A DNA stretch of 64,000 bases from Cardinalis cardinalis (GCA_014549065.1 JACDOX010000007.1:4131758-4195757); one strand, 5' to 3'. Numbered from the stretch's first letter, positions 13,481 through 27,234 are shown. Program-made: numbers and translations. Notes: generated by a model not told the origin, from the letters alone.

Positions 13481-16400
13481 ATAATCCCAGCCTGATGACA
13501 GCATGCATGGCTCCACATGAGTGCCTCTGTTCCACTCATTCATGTGGTGCCAGCCTCATCCTCCAGACTGCCAAAACCAAGGCTTTGTTCTGGGGGTTCA
13601 GGCTGGGCTGTGTCTTCATGCTCCAGCTCAAACCTAGTCTGTTGAGCAGGTTGGCAATGCTCAATCAGTTTGACAGAGGGCAAGGGTGGGCAGGCAGAGC
13701 TCTGCCATGGAGAATGTCATCCCATGCTCCTTGCCTACCTCCACTCCATTTACTATCTCAAGAAGTAGAGTTGGCAGCACAGTAGNGTCTGTGCTGCAGC
13801 ATGGAAGTGGGAAACAGGATGGGGTACTAACAGGGTTNTATTAGTGGACCTTAAACATGGAAAATTAGTGAGGCAGGACAAATTTCAGGCACAAAAAAAG
13901 CCTACAGTTCTTCACTAAGTGTCTTCTTCCTGGGAAGAGAGAAATAGAACACTCCCACCAGCAGTAAAAGCTCAGCATGGTCATGGTTCATTCCCATGTT
14001 GAATGGGTCCCCAAAAACATTTGCTGGCTGTGGGTAGACACAGGTAAAAATACTTAACAGAGGTGCTGGGAAGCTGTGTGACAAGGATGATTAGGGGACT
14101 TGCAGTCTAAACCTGCCCTGCAGACTGATGTGTGAAAATGGACTTTGTGCTGAACAGGCCCCACCCAAGGGATCACTGGTTGCATCTGAATTGTTACCAT
14201 GAACCAACAATAGGATATAGAAAGGGTGAGTTTGAAATTAAATTCAAAAGTTTTCAAAATAATGTTTCTAGTTGCATTCAGGCTCAAGAAAAGAAAAACT
14301 AAGTTTCCTAAGTGAATTGATAGAGGCNTTGTATTCTTAGTGTCCCTATTTTTCCTCATCCATATTTGCTGTTAATAATGATGGTATAAATGTAAAATAT
14401 ATGATCTTAGCACTGCTTTGAGAGAGTGACTGCTGTGAGTTCCCGATTTACCATGAATGTAGGTATGTAGGCATAAGCACGTCTTGTTTAGGGAACTTTC
14501 TTCTGTTGAGATGTGCTTGTGTTGTCCAGNTTTGCATCACCACAACATCTGCCACAGCATGAAATCAGAGTGACAGAGCGTCCAGCCTGAAAGACTCCGG
14601 GTCAGCTTGGTGAAAAACCTTCCATACTGGAGTAGGGGGCCCAAGCCAAAGCAGTCTGGTTCCCCTAAGCCCTGAACTCCAGTGAAACGGTGATCCAGGT
14701 GTTGCAGCTGTAGCTGATCCCAATTTAAAACCTCAGTCGAGGTTAATCTTAGTCACATTAGCATTCTAAATATAGGCTTTCATTTGTCCCTCCTCATCAG
14801 AGTCTAGAGGTGCAGTGTATTTAGTGTAGTTTTCCTCAGCTCTACAGACAAGGGAAATGTTATTTCATTCCTTTTTTCCAAGCAGGAAGTTAGTGCATGC
14901 TTCCATAGAGAATTTATCCAGTGTAACACAGGTAGTTTGTAATAGGAAAAGGAGCTCTCCTGGGTTTTATGTTTATTTACTAGACCATTTCTCCCCTGCA
15001 GTTATGAGAAGGGTCAAAAACCATATTGAGATTTCACACCCTTGGTTCACCCACAAACAAGCCTGCAGAACACAGTAGTTTCACCCAGTGGTAACTTTCA
15101 TTTTTGCTTTTACTTTTAACACTGAATCTTCTTTCCCACTGCTGTTTGTAAAGGCTGCAGTGCTGATCTAACTGCCAGGCAGAAGATGAAAACAAACTTA
15201 AAAGGTTGGTGAGGNATTTAGTGGCCTTCCTCCCTGACCTTGTTAGAAGGTGTCAGTCTGGACTGTTGAACACAGCTGATGACCTTCATTTAGTCATGAA
15301 TCACATGTTTGGGCAAACTGGAGTCTATCGTAGTTGGCCCTGAAATAGGAAGGATAACAAAAGAGTTTTATTTGCATGGCAGATCAGGAGATCTCCCTAC
15401 TAATTTTAAGATCTGCTAAGGCAGGGATATTTTACCTGTCCCTTAGAAAAACAGTGGGATTTGTTTGAAAAAAACACAAAGGAAGAAAGAAAGCATGGTT
15501 TAACATACTTCCTTTATAAGTTAGATTGATACAGACAGGTTATCTATCCCTTCCCCCATATACAGAATTCTGCAGTGTGTGTTTAATTATATCTTACATT
15601 TATTTTAGACTTTGTGTCCAAAGATATTGTAAGTTAAAGCAGAAAAATTACTTCACCCATCACTGAAATTCAGTCACTTCTGGGATGAAGAATGGCAGTC
15701 AAGGGGACAGCTAGTACACAGTGACCTTGGCCAAAAACTCTTGTGCAGAAATCTGCTACCACCGAAAGTGCCATGGGACCTAGCTTTGAAAGATTTTCCC
15801 ATAGTAAATTTAATGAAAGTGTATTTATCTGCTTCAGCAAAATGAAATGTTGAGTTGACTCAGCCAAGCCTCAATCTCTCATTTTAAAGGCTCTGGGCAT
15901 TTAAAGCATAATGCAGAAAAGACCATGCTATTGCACTTCCAGCTTATAGCAATAATATTAAAAATTTGTAACAATACAGTGAACAAGAAGGACTTTGAAT
16001 TTCTCAAGAACTTGAACTCTCCAAAACCACAAGGTGATGGCAAATTAAGAGCTTAGAGTGTCCCTATTGCTTTTGCTCATCCACACCCTATCAACAGTTA
16101 AAAAACAAAATTATNACTTTCATCAACACTGGGACAGAGACTCACATTTATTTGGGATGAGATATCCATACACGCAGCAAACATGCAAATTCAATGTTAT
16201 TCCAATGCAGTGTTTTTCTCCACACCAAATGATCCATTTGTGAAGTTACTTCAGCATTAATACACATATAAGATTCTTCTCAGCTAAAGGTTTTCTTGTT
16301 TCAGTAAGTTTGTGATGAAGAAGAAACAGTACACTGTTCTTTTGAGCATATTTAGCAGAAGTACAGATAATGGGCACTGTGACATTACTGGGTTTTGTTA

Positions 16401-16634
16401 CAAACACCAGATTTTTTTCCCCTTCCATCTTTTAGGCCATGGAAAGGCAAAGTTTCATTGGAAAAGCAGATTTAATAAGCGATTAGAGGGTAATTACTAT
16501 TCTCTCATAATATGCAAAGGGCAATTTTGGGTTCTGAGGTAGTCTGTGGGTCATGTGAATTTAATTGTCATGTCCAGAGACTTATGTCACATTAAGTGTA
16601 TCCCTAGTGAAGCAGAAGAGTTGTAAATCTGCAA

Positions 16635-16673
16635 GATATATATATATTTATATACACATATATATACACACAC
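16635..16673. repeat. TA/CA microsatellite
   Basis: Alternating TA runs grade into ACACAC, a degenerate purine-pyrimidine dinucleotide tract typical of vertebrate microsatellites. Confidence 0.85.
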
Positions 16674-16773
16674 TATTTTTTAACAGAGCTATGGGAATAG
16701 TCCATTACCTATAAAATAAAGAAACAACGTTAAATATGCCAAATCAATTTCCTCATGAAAACAGAAACAAATA

Positions 16774-16797
16774 CTTAGCTAGTTACTACTAGCTAAG
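16774..16797. repeat. Inverted repeat, 10-bp arms, 4-bp loop
   Basis: CTTAGCTAGT at 16774-16783 is the exact reverse complement of ACTAGCTAAG at 16788-16797, with TACT between. The stem is short and AT-rich, so a structural role is uncertain. Confidence 0.8.
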
Positions 16798-18840
16798 AGA
16801 CTCCAGTGTTGAGGTCAGGTTGCTCACACTGTCCCCCTTTACACCATTTCAGGTTTTGCTTGCAATGCCTATATAGAAAGTGTCAGGTAAAACAAACCAT
16901 CTTGGAAGATCTGAGAATAAAATCATCTGTTAAGTATTTTCCCCCACATTTCTTTGGATAAAAATCTTTTCAGTAAGAGAAGCTGAAACAAGCTGAGAGG
17001 AGCTGCAAGACTGCCCGTACATAAAATCCACATTGACCATCTTGTTTGGGAACTTCTCAATCTAAAGCTGAAGTTTTATCCATATGAAGTCAATAGGGAT
17101 TCTGCCCTGGCTCTAAACAGGACCCAAGTTTATTCTGAATCCTCTGCAGCCTACATCTTGCCACTTCTGCTCTTGACCCAGTGCTGACTTTCCTCTCCCG
17201 CTACTGAAATCAAGCAAGCCTCCTATTTACCACCAACCCACAACTCAGCTATCTCCCTGAAAACTGCTTCTTCTTTTTTTTTAATCGGCTTCTTTCTGGA
17301 ACTTCTAAATGATCTTTTCCTCTCTAAATTATGTTTTAAGTAGAAGAAGCAAAACTAGATAACATGAAAAAAGCATTTTACAGATACAACAGCACACCAG
17401 TTTGTCACTTCAGATAGCATGGTACACCAGTTTGTCAACACACATCCCAAGATAGGAATCTTAAAGGTCTTTAAGTGGGCATTGCTGAAAAGATATTTGC
17501 CATTTCACAGTGATTACTTTGATATCACCACTTCCACCTACCTAGAAAGGTATTGGTTGCTGCAGGTATTGGGAGCAGTGTTTGAGAAAAGTTTGCTGTA
17601 ACAAAAAGAGTTTAAAAAGTGACTGGAGAGAAGGGTGCAGTAAAGAAGAAAGGCCATATTGGAATCTGAAATCTAGNGTGCCACTGCAGCCTTAATGCAA
17701 TTTTTTTTGCATTATTGTTATTATTTTGGTTGAAGACTTTGGGCCAAAAGCAGAGCTACAGCCAGGATTTTCAGTCTTAACACTGAGTTTCCTGGCTTTT
17801 ATGGNTCTAAAGTCAACTTCTAAGGTTACTTAAACAGAGCCCTAATGTAGCTGAATAGATTTAACAGTGTGCTAAACTGAAATGGAGCATCTCCATAGCA
17901 GTTACTTCAAGATGCTCAGAAGCTCACCTCCCCTCAAAGAACTCCAAGGCACCCTTTCAAATGTGCCTCCTAGTAATGTGCTTATTCNTGGACTTCATGG
18001 AAGCCCTATGCCAAGTATTCTTCATAAAAAAGCAAAATAACTGCCCTGGTTTTAGTTTTACACAAACTGAGTTGTTTGGGACCCACTGTTTTGCACAAGA
18101 GAACAGCAAAGCCTGCCTCAAATTTTGCATCCATTTAGTTTTTAATGAGCAGATCCAATTTTTCCAAGTTGAAGCTACTTCAAAAGTAATGTCAGATTAC
18201 CAAAACTGCATGTCAGGCATGGGGTGGTCTCACAGCACTGAATGAAGAACCAGGTTGTATACGTTGCACAGGATGTGGTGAATACTTTACACACACACAG
18301 CTTTAGGCAAAGGGGAAATNATTTAGTATTTCTATCTGGGATCTTCTATGCTCAAAACCCTGTAATTTTTGTAGAGGTATGACCTGCACTAAGGTTTTCC
18401 TTCTTGTTTTAAGGAACATTCTGCAGGCAGAGATAACTGTTCAAAAATGGCTCCACAGTACAGAAGTGGCTAAAAATGAACAGCTGGGTGCATTTTGTTT
18501 TTGACAAACCTCTTGTTTCTTTTTCTACTGGGTTTTGTTTTGTTCTAGCCTCTAGTTATGTATTTTGTGAGCNTAAAGCAATCTTGCATGCTGTAAGGCC
18601 AAATGTGTTTCAAACACAAATCATGATTCAGTGTGGGGATTTGAAGTTGTTTTTGAAGTTGATAATTATTGGCTTTGGCTCCTTACCGCTTATACGTGAA
18701 AACATAAGCCTCACCTAAAAAGGGAAGGTTGTCCTCTATAGAAACAAAACAAAATCTAATTCAGGAGTGGCCTAATGTTTTAACTGAGCTGAAGGTGCTC
18801 TGCTTGGCGTGTGCACATAAAGAGAGCACACGTGATCAAA

Positions 18841-18884
18841 TGGGAGCACTTCTAGGTCTCTTTGGGAGCACTTCTAGGTCTCTT
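18841..18884. repeat. Perfect two-copy tandem duplication, 22-bp unit
   Basis: Two identical, directly adjacent 22-bp units starting TGGGAGCACTTCTAGG occupy 18841-18862 and 18863-18884. Identity between copies suggests a recent event. Confidence 0.95.
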
Positions 18885-20167
18885 CACCTGGGCAGTCACA
18901 TTCCATAGGAGCCTTCTGCTCTGCTGTGGAGTCCCGGGATAGAAAGGCTTGGTTGCTTTTGTAAGTAATGAGAAAGGAGGAGGGAGAGGACTCTCCAAGA
19001 AGAATGGAATGAATAGCAGGTATTCTTGAAAAATGTAACAAATGTTGCATTTAAATAGAAAAGTCTCAAATTGCGGAGCTGGTCCNGGTAATAGAAGGGT
19101 TGGTAATTTTAAAAGAGTGCCAGAAATGAGCCAATTTCACAAGCTATTTCAAGGATATTTTCATGTAACTTTTAGCCAAAGCAATGTTCCAAAAAGTCTG
19201 AAAATTGAATCCTAATTAGTTGCAAGTATCCCTCTGGCTCAAGTTGACTATTATATTGTGCTCCATGCTCCCAAAGCAGATGAGAGCCATCACACCTTGC
19301 CAACACATGACAANGAGAAAGGTAAACTCACCATGCCATTGCTTTCAGAAGAGTTTAAATCAAGAAAAGAGAGAAAATTACACAAATCTTGAAGGAGAAT
19401 TGCCATTCTTTCCACATAATAACAGTCATCTGGGATAATATGCCTATATTTCACTTGTCAAAGCATGCTGTTTACTATTTGGTCTTTTAATAGTGAATTT
19501 AGTGAGTATTAAGAGACATTAAGGCAAAGCAGGAATTTTGATGTTATATCAGCTCACTCCCCTGCCCCTCAGTGCACCGGTCTTTACAGTTTTTTTGCAT
19601 GTTCTGAAGAGACCTTATACGTATTTTCATTTAGGTTTAGCTGACACTGCAGAAAAGAACCTGACTAATTTAAATCTTTATTAAAAATATAAATGTATCA
19701 AATACTAAAACTGCCTATTCATAAATTATGAATAAGTTTGGGGGTTGCTCTGGGGATAAGAACATTCTTAGAGTTTTTGGTTAGTGNTCCCCCTGTGCCC
19801 ACCGCCTCCTTGTGAAATTTTTCTTGTTGTTCTACAAGAAATGAAATGCTAATCTCAGCTCCACCTCTATTGGGTCACCTCCAGGTCAGCATATTAGAGA
19901 AATCAGCAAAAGAATGAAGACACTCTACTCCAACTGCAGGGCAGGATGACCCAGTTATTAATCAATCTGATGGCAGCATTTGAACAATGACAGTCATCTG
20001 TCAGAAAGCAGGAGGTGGCTCCTCATTAACACACCACTCACCTGCCCTGAGCTACAGCTCTTTTATAATAATATCTATCATTCACCTCCAAGGTGTTGCT
20101 TCTTTCTCTGGCTACATGAAATAACAGGCACGGTTTTCTGCCCCCTTGCCGGTACTTCATTTTCTTG

Positions 20168-20207
20168 NNNNNNNNNNNNNNNNNNNNNNNNNNNNNNNNN
20201 NNNNNNN
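20168..20207. other. 40-N assembly gap
   Basis: Forty consecutive N, followed by an A-rich run (20208-20240). The gap probably covers a homopolymer or simple-repeat stretch that failed to assemble. Open frames crossing it are meaningless. Confidence 0.95.
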
Positions 20208-21949
20208 ACAAAAAAAAAAAAGAAAGAAAAGGAACAAAAAAATCCTAAACTAGCACAAACCAGAGAGACCAGATGACTTCTAACTAATTTTCTAAGACCT
20301 TCAAGTGTTCAGATTAAAACAAAAGTAAATCGAGTTATTTAACACAGTAACATATTACAGTTATAAATTCCTCTTTCTTCCAAGTAACAGGTCAACCCTT
20401 ATTTTTGCCAATCTGATTTCACCACGACTGTCCCAGCAGGTTACCTCACACCATCTTTATATTGTCACATACCTTTTAAAATTACTGTTTCACTCTGACA
20501 GTTTCCAATCCATATGCAGATGTTAAACCAGAATAATATATTAAGCAAATAACTCTTTCATAAAATGCTGCTTATCAACACACATTTTTGTCATTAGATG
20601 CACACATGCCCAGAGGTCAAATACAGGGCTGATGACTAAAAACAAGCAGACCTGGTTATGCCATTATCTATGCCTAGGAAGGGGCTCACCACAATTGCCA
20701 TCATGCTCCCCAAAAATCTGAGCACAAGACACGTCATTAAAGGGAAGGTAATATACAGTTGCACAGTTGCAACAGTGTGTTCAGTATAATACACTGGACC
20801 AAAAGGCTGCAAGGCACCTACAGATGTATTTCTTGCTCCCCTGCCTTTGATTCCAGGGAAAAAAAACGGGGACCTTATGCGGCCTTTCATTAAAGAAAAT
20901 CCCCATGGCATTTGATACAAACACAGTGGGTGCTATTATTTTACCCAAAGGTCCTGCCCAGNTTTCAGCTCCACAAAATCTGCTGCTGCAGATTTTCCAG
21001 CAGCTCGCCCTGGCCCCTCAGCCCATGATCTTCTCCCCTTCATTGCCATACCCACCCTGCTGTTGATTTTGTGCAGTTTGTATGAGAAGAAGTTTACACA
21101 GGACAGGAGTCCTAAGAGGCATCATTTTATCTGTGGTGGATGCTGTAGCACCTCCTTCAAACCTAGANGTGGGTGATGCAGTTCCTGAAATGACACTAAA
21201 CACCACAGTGGTCAAGGGGANGTTCAAATTTCTCAAGCTTATTAAGCTGTTACTAGTCATATAAAGTACAGCAGTGCCTTAGCACCAGCCAAAATGAGAA
21301 GCCTTGGTGTTGAGAATAAGCTAGCTGGGGTTGACTCTGTATCCTGAAAATCTTGCAATGAAAATGGACATGAGAAACAAAATGATGGAGGGAACTTGCA
21401 AGCACAGCAAGCAATGCATTTGCTGCCAGCATTACATGAGAGCCACAATGTCCTTTTGCAGGATGTGCTCATAAAAAGGGGAACTATCCCCAGCTATGTG
21501 GGGTCTCCGACACCAAAACCAGGTGTGGACAAGCCACCTTCATCACATAAGCCAGCCAGTGGTGAACAGACCAAGAAGCAAAAGGCAGCAGCTGCTCAGC
21601 AGTCATTAGTAACAGGTANAGCCCCCTCCAAGTGTTTCTGCAATAGGGCAGCTGGAGAGGAGGGGGTAATCACTGACTTTGAGTGCCCCAAAAACACTGA
21701 GCCAAACCCCATCACAAATATGTCTGTCTGCTCAAATGGACAGGAAATTTAGCAGAGATACAGAAGTGCTGGTATTTCAGGTCCCATTTCCATTCCTACA
21801 GGAAGGACAATGTCTTGCAGGCTGTCTAAGCCACTTCCAGTTCAAGCTGGGCATTACCAGCACATACTAAAATGGAGGAAATGATAGCACCATCAATGCT
21901 TTCAATATTCAAAATAAGAGATTAATTTCAAAACTGGGAAATCAAATCA

Positions 21950-21984
21950 TTCTTATTTCTCACCTTCTTATTTCTCACCTTCTT
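21950..21984. repeat. Tandem repeat, 15-bp unit, about 2.4 copies
   Basis: The unit TTCTTATTTCTCACC occurs at 21950-21964 and identically at 21965-21979, then a partial TTCTT follows. Recent slippage is the likely origin. Confidence 0.9.
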
Positions 21985-22094
21985 GTTAGCAGCCATGAAC
22001 TGTGATTTTACTAAAAGGTGCAGTTTCATATTTTAATTTTGTCAATAAATCAAGGCAGCATTTTCTGCATTATGCTATTTATTAGCATTAGATA

Positions 22095-22212
22095 CAGAAA
22101 AAGAAACAACAAAAAACCCAACCCAAAACTTACAAAAAATCATGCAACAAAACAGACAAAAAAACCACATAACCAGCAAACCAACCAAAAAAAACCCCAA
22201 ACACAAACACAG
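22095..22212. repeat. A/C-rich low-complexity tract
   Basis: About 118 bases composed almost entirely of A and C with scattered G and T, including runs such as CAAAAAACCCAACCCAAAAC. It has no fixed period. It gives rise to a spurious Lys/Asn/Gln/Pro-rich reading frame. Confidence 0.85.
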
Positions 22213-23587
22213 CTAGAAACACTAGAATTACAGTTTTTCTGCCTAAACTCTGTTTGTTTAGGCAATTACAGTGCCTGCTACTTACCCGTAATGTTCTCCT
22301 TTTAGTTAGAGTGCTCTGTGGATGATTTGATGCTGGTAATATCTAGTTTTCTGAGGGGAGAGACGAGAAAGGAAATGTTACTCCCGAACTCTGACCTCCA
22401 CGGATGGCTTTCTGGGGAATGCACTCCGCTAATTGTCTTCTTTTTGAGCTGCAGTGGATGTAATTGCATATATAAGGCCTGTGTTTTGCTTGCGTTACTC
22501 TTTTATGGTACAGGACCATGTCCACAATGGTGCATTAAAGTAGTAATAATGAAAATAGTGTCCATCAAGTAATTTCAATGCTGTTACCACCCTGGGATGG
22601 AGCTATCCTGCAAATTCTGTGTGGTTACACCCGGGCTCCATCCGCCCTCATGCCATTAGCCCTCTGTTCTGGATGGCAGGGCAAGCAGCACCCACCTCAC
22701 AATTCCCAGGCTTGCAGCTTTCTTTCCATCTTAAAGAGTATTTGGCAGTGTAGTTAGTCCTCCCTCCTTGGCTACAGGCACATGTGCATTTTGGTGTGTG
22801 CNCATCTTCAGCACAGCTGGAGCAGGAGCTGTCAGGGAGAAGCTCACGAGCCCTCAGCTTCACCCTCCTACGAGGGAGAAAATATTATCATGTTACAGGT
22901 GAACAATCAGACACATTTAAGCAATACACCAAGCACTAGCATTTGAATTAGTTTAAAACTAATGAAGGTAGCCACGCTGTTATTGAATCTTCCTCTCACT
23001 CTGCAGATGTGCCTGCAAACCCTCCGTGGCTGGCTGTTTGTGCAGAAGGGCCCCGAGGCACATACTGGGACTCACTTCTCCCCTNGGAGCTTTTTCCTCC
23101 AAATAACACCTTTTCTCCAGGGAAAAAAAGCAAAACCAAAAATAAAGAAGCATAAAAACCCCCACCCAATATACCATCAACAACAACAAAAAACCCAGCT
23201 TCATTTTATTCTTCCTTTTAGTCTCATTTCCTGCTTCTCTTGAGCAGAGTCACTGTTAACTCTAGTTCCAAGCTAAAGTGACGTGTCTCATATTTCGTTG
23301 GGCTTTTTTTTTCCCTCAGTGGAAAACCTTAGAAATAAAATATTCATAAGAGACCATCCACCTATTTTTCCAATATTGTATTTTTCACTAAAGTTCTGTC
23401 TGCATTTGAACAGGAAATTTGTATTAAAACTCCTGTTTTCTCTTATTAATTTTGTCCAGGTGTATGTGTTAATTTCAGTACGAGCATGCACATATTTGTA
23501 CTGAGCATCCCTTTTATATTGCATATATAGATGTCTAATCTCCCTCCATATACAAATAACACAGCTGTACATCACCCTCTCATGTTT

Positions 23588-23710
23588 TTGTGTGTATAGA
23601 CATACATATACATATGTATGCGTGTTTATACACATATCTTTATGTGTGTGTGTGTGTTCCCCCACGTGTATATATGTGTATATATATATATATGTATATA
23701 TATATGGATA
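23588..23710. repeat. Compound TG/TA microsatellite
   Basis: A TGTGTG run at about 23643-23656 is flanked by TATACATA-type sequence, then a TATATA run at about 23678-23706. Overlapping minus- and plus-strand frames rich in Tyr, Ile, Thr and His are artefacts of this tract. Confidence 0.9.
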
Positions 23711-23717
23711 ATACATA

Positions 23718-23990
23718 CATAATTGCCCGGGCTTTACAAACGGATGCCAGCAAGCGAATACCTGTCTATTGCTCTGTCAAATGTGACTCGCTGGGAAAGC
23801 TATTGGGTTTATAGAAGAGACAAACATTTCAGGCACGCCATTCTGGGGTAATGAAGCATGGCAACAAAATATACCTGTGCAACATTTGATAAAGATGAGC
23901 TGACACACCAGTCCAAATAGGTTCTTTTGTGTGTCTGCACGTGTCTACCATCATTGCTTTCATCTTAAAACAGGAAGGTAGCAATAGCAG
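23718..23990. promoter_or_regulatory. Candidate conserved non-coding element
   Basis: Directly beside the microsatellite lies a block of balanced composition that keeps several CpG dinucleotides (GCCCGGGC, AACGGATG, AAGCGAAT, GACTCGCT, CACGCC) in otherwise CpG-poor DNA, and has no long open frame. Retained CpG and lack of low complexity are compatible with selection on a regulatory element. This is inference only; no alignment was possible. It could equally be neutral unique sequence. Confidence 0.25.
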
Positions 23991-26900
23991 CAGCAGCTGG
24001 CAGGAACCACAAGAGGAAGAGCAGCTCACACAATTAAACGTCGTTTACCTCTGGCCTTTATTTCACTCCTCTCTCCCCCTAATTTATTATGTGTTTTCTC
24101 CATCTCTATGCAAAAAACATGGGCTCAATTTTTCTTTCTTTCTCCTGCTATCTAGCTCTTTTTACAGAGGGACTAAACAAGACAATAGGCAAAATCCCAT
24201 GGCATTTAGCTTTGGATCTTAACTTGAAATGCTTCTTAGTGGGGTTTTTATGGCCTTTATTGTTCTTTGATTAATGTAAAGTAAAATTAAACCCTACAGT
24301 TACACATTAGAACATCAACTAGAGAGAAGGCAAAACTGCACTGTGTACCTCGCTTTACAGAAAACATCCTTTGTTGTGCTTAATCTTCAGAGCAAAGGAA
24401 GGGAAAAGCCTCACCTGCTGTGGGGACTCTTGAGGGGAAGTGAAAGGAAAGGAGGCACAGACTTCAGCTGTGCTGCCAAGCACTGCAAGTGACCCAAGTT
24501 ACAGCACTCTCCTCGTTAGGGGCTGGGCAGTAGCCCTGATTCAGGCACAGCTTCCATTAAAGTCAACAGGAATTGTCCTGGTTTATGGAGCCAAACAGAG
24601 AGGTGTCTCACGCTCTGCCTNACTGCCAAGGATCTTGCTTTCAGGAGGGGTGGTTTCTAGACATAATCAAACTTCATGGTGGTTCTTACATGGTTCTGCA
24701 CCAGTTTTAACTATAAGAAATGGCTGCATAAATCTTTGTTCCAGGGTAAATGTAAAACTAGGTTTTCATTGCCTAGAGATCTTATGTGTATTCTTGCAAA
24801 TATTTGTATTCAACTCAAATGAAAACTTAATTACTTCTAGTATTCTGGTTAACATCTTCTACTGAATAGGCTGAGGGCTTTCTTCTATATATTATATATG
24901 GCAGATACTTGGTTTCATTNTTTTTTCCTTTTCTTTTTGTTTTAATAAATATGCCCTGCTCTCATCTCTTCTCCTTACACAAAATCTCCTTGGTATGTGT
25001 GATTTTTCACTTTGCCAGCTGCTAAATTCATTTCTGCTCCATGTTTCCAGTAGTTCTTTTTTTTTTCTTTTTCCACAGATGTTTCTAGGCAGAATGCAGA
25101 ACTGTCTAGCTGAAGTAAAACGTTCAGCATTATGGTTTTTGAATGGGGTTGGAATAGGGGAGTGAGACAGAATAAGTTTGGCCCCTCGTAATATCTATGC
25201 TGAAGCAACACAGAACTGAAATGGATCTTTTTATCCCCCCAGCCAGTAAAACTCCTGCTAAATCTTAAAGAGGGTTCACAGGTTTGGCACTGCATATTCC
25301 TCAGAGCTGCAAGATCTTCATTATTTACTACTAGTCACTGTTTCTGATTATAAATGCTTCTTAATATTCTTATTATTTTCAATTTTCTTTGGTAGTCAGA
25401 GCATGGGAACTTCAATTTCAACCTCTGGTTGTCCCCCACCTTGCACCCATTTCATGAAATCTATTGTATTCGTAGCCAAGTTCACAAGTTAAATGACACA
25501 TATGTGGCCTTTCTGCTCATTTTATCTGACACTAAGACAATTCAATTGATGCTCAGCATAAAAAAAGAATCCTCAAAATTACAGAGTGTCTCTGCCAAGG
25601 GTAAGAAGAGGTCAAGAGCCAAAGGAATTTAAGCAAACTGTCTTTTATACACAGGAAGCAGTTAACATATGGAATAAAAGAACAGGGATAGCAATTGATG
25701 AAACATTTGGGAGAAACTTAGATAAACAATCATAAAAAAGATTTAGACAAGTGCTTGGAGTAGCCAAAAAAATAAATAAGACTGGTATAGAGTGTGCAAG
25801 CAACTTCATCGTCCTTTCATTCTGAAATAGCTGAAATAAAATAGCAATGAGCAGATAAACTGCAAAATATCATTATGATTTAGTAGCCATTTCTTTCCAT
25901 CAGAGCTACTGTTTTAATTTTCATTCTTCCAAATTACAAAGTAACAATAAAATATCGTTTTCGATTTATGGCAATGAGACCCTTTTAATTGAATTTCAGA
26001 AATGAGCTGATTTGACTGATGGGTAGGTAATGGGAATATACTATTTACAGTTGGAAATGCATTTCCAGTGGAAGGATGGAAAAAAGCACAACAAAATAGA
26101 TATTTATAAGCAGGATTTTGGATGGCTTACATACACACACACAAAAATATATATGTTGACCTTGAGGCACAACAAGCAACGTTTCTGTTTCATCCTAAAA
26201 GTTTCTACCTATGAAAAAANGTTCATGAAGACTTAGACTATTTATTTTGGTAACAGCCAAATGTACAGGCACTATGACCTCATTATAACTCTAATTTTTT
26301 CGCTCTGTACAGAGACATGGGTTTGACAGTGTTTTTGTCTTGAATGTTTTGCCAAATCTGGAACTATTGGCAACTTTTAAGCCATCTCACTCTGCCCGAG
26401 AGTTAATGTGGAGTAGCCTACATCAGCCATCACTTTTTGCATTGCAATGGCAAAGTTCCAGCTGACTTTAATGGAGCCAGAATTTCACCCCAGGTGCATT
26501 ATTACAATTGACTAGGGTCTGATAGATTGATTCCTGAGATGCTCTGGATTCCAGATGTGGATCTCATAAAATTGTAGAGTGTGGTGTGTGCAAAGCTTTT
26601 TTTTTTTCCTATTTTTTTTCCTCCATTAAAAAATAATAATAAAACACAATCCTTGTAAGCAGTGCAATTGAGAGTATATACTTTTTTCTCCTCTGTCTTC
26701 CAAGAAATACCTCCATCTTCTTTCTCTGCTACTTATGATCTCACATTTACATAGCAAGGAGAAAAAAACAAAACAACCATGAAACCCAGCCAGTGAGCTC
26801 CAGCCAGTGAACTGCATCTGGTTTAATGTATATGTAGAGCTGAGTCTGTGTGCCTGCTGAAATTTTATCAGCAACACCTACAATAGAAAGTCTAATCAGA

Positions 26901-27234
26901 AGCCAACTGTGTTAACAGAGACTGAAAATAACCTAAAAAGCCAGGCATTGTAAGAGGAATAGAGGAAAAGAAGCCTTCCTTCACAGGAGGACTTGGTGAG
27001 ATAAATAAAGGGAGAAGAGAGGAAAAGAGGAGAGTTCTCCCACTCTTAAAAAAAAACAACCATCAGGGACCTGGAAGCCACATGATGCCATCATCAGGGC
27101 AGGTGTTTCCTGTTCTTGCTGGGCCTGTCTTGCCTTGGGGCAGGGAGGATGGCTGCCCTTCTGTAACTAGGTATTTGTGCTGGATTTCCAATTCTCCTTT
27201 CTGTTCTCTTTTGCCCTTATAAATGTTTGAGGTA

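Larger units (their letters stand above)
13481..20167. other. Gene-free unique sequence
   Basis: No exon or transposon is recognisable. Small structures inside are listed separately: a TA/CA microsatellite near 16.65 kb, a 10-bp-arm inverted repeat at 16.78 kb and a 22-bp perfect duplication at 18.85 kb. Open frames stay near or below 100 codons. Confidence 0.55.
20208..23587. other. Gene-free sequence with A/C-rich tract
   Basis: No exon is recognisable. The stretch holds a 15-bp tandem duplication near 21.95 kb, an A/C-rich low-complexity tract near 22.1 kb and a 9-bp-arm hairpin at 22240-22264 (TGCCTAAAC pairing with GTTTAGGCA). A 118-codon plus-strand frame at 21396-21752 contains an N and has no recognisable homology. 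Confidence 0.5.

Noticed and set aside
19980..20276. 98-codon plus-strand frame
   Set aside because: It crosses the 40-N gap and an A-rich run; the open phase is meaningless.
22018..22305. Lys/Asn/Gln/Pro-rich plus-strand frame
   Set aside because: It is translation of the A/C-rich low-complexity tract at 22095-22212.
23288..23716. 142-codon minus-strand frame rich in Tyr, Ile, Thr and His
   Set aside because: Most of it is translation of the compound TG/TA microsatellite.
24440..24865. 141-codon plus-strand frame
   Set aside because: It contains an N, matches no known family and falls in the range expected by chance for a window of this size.
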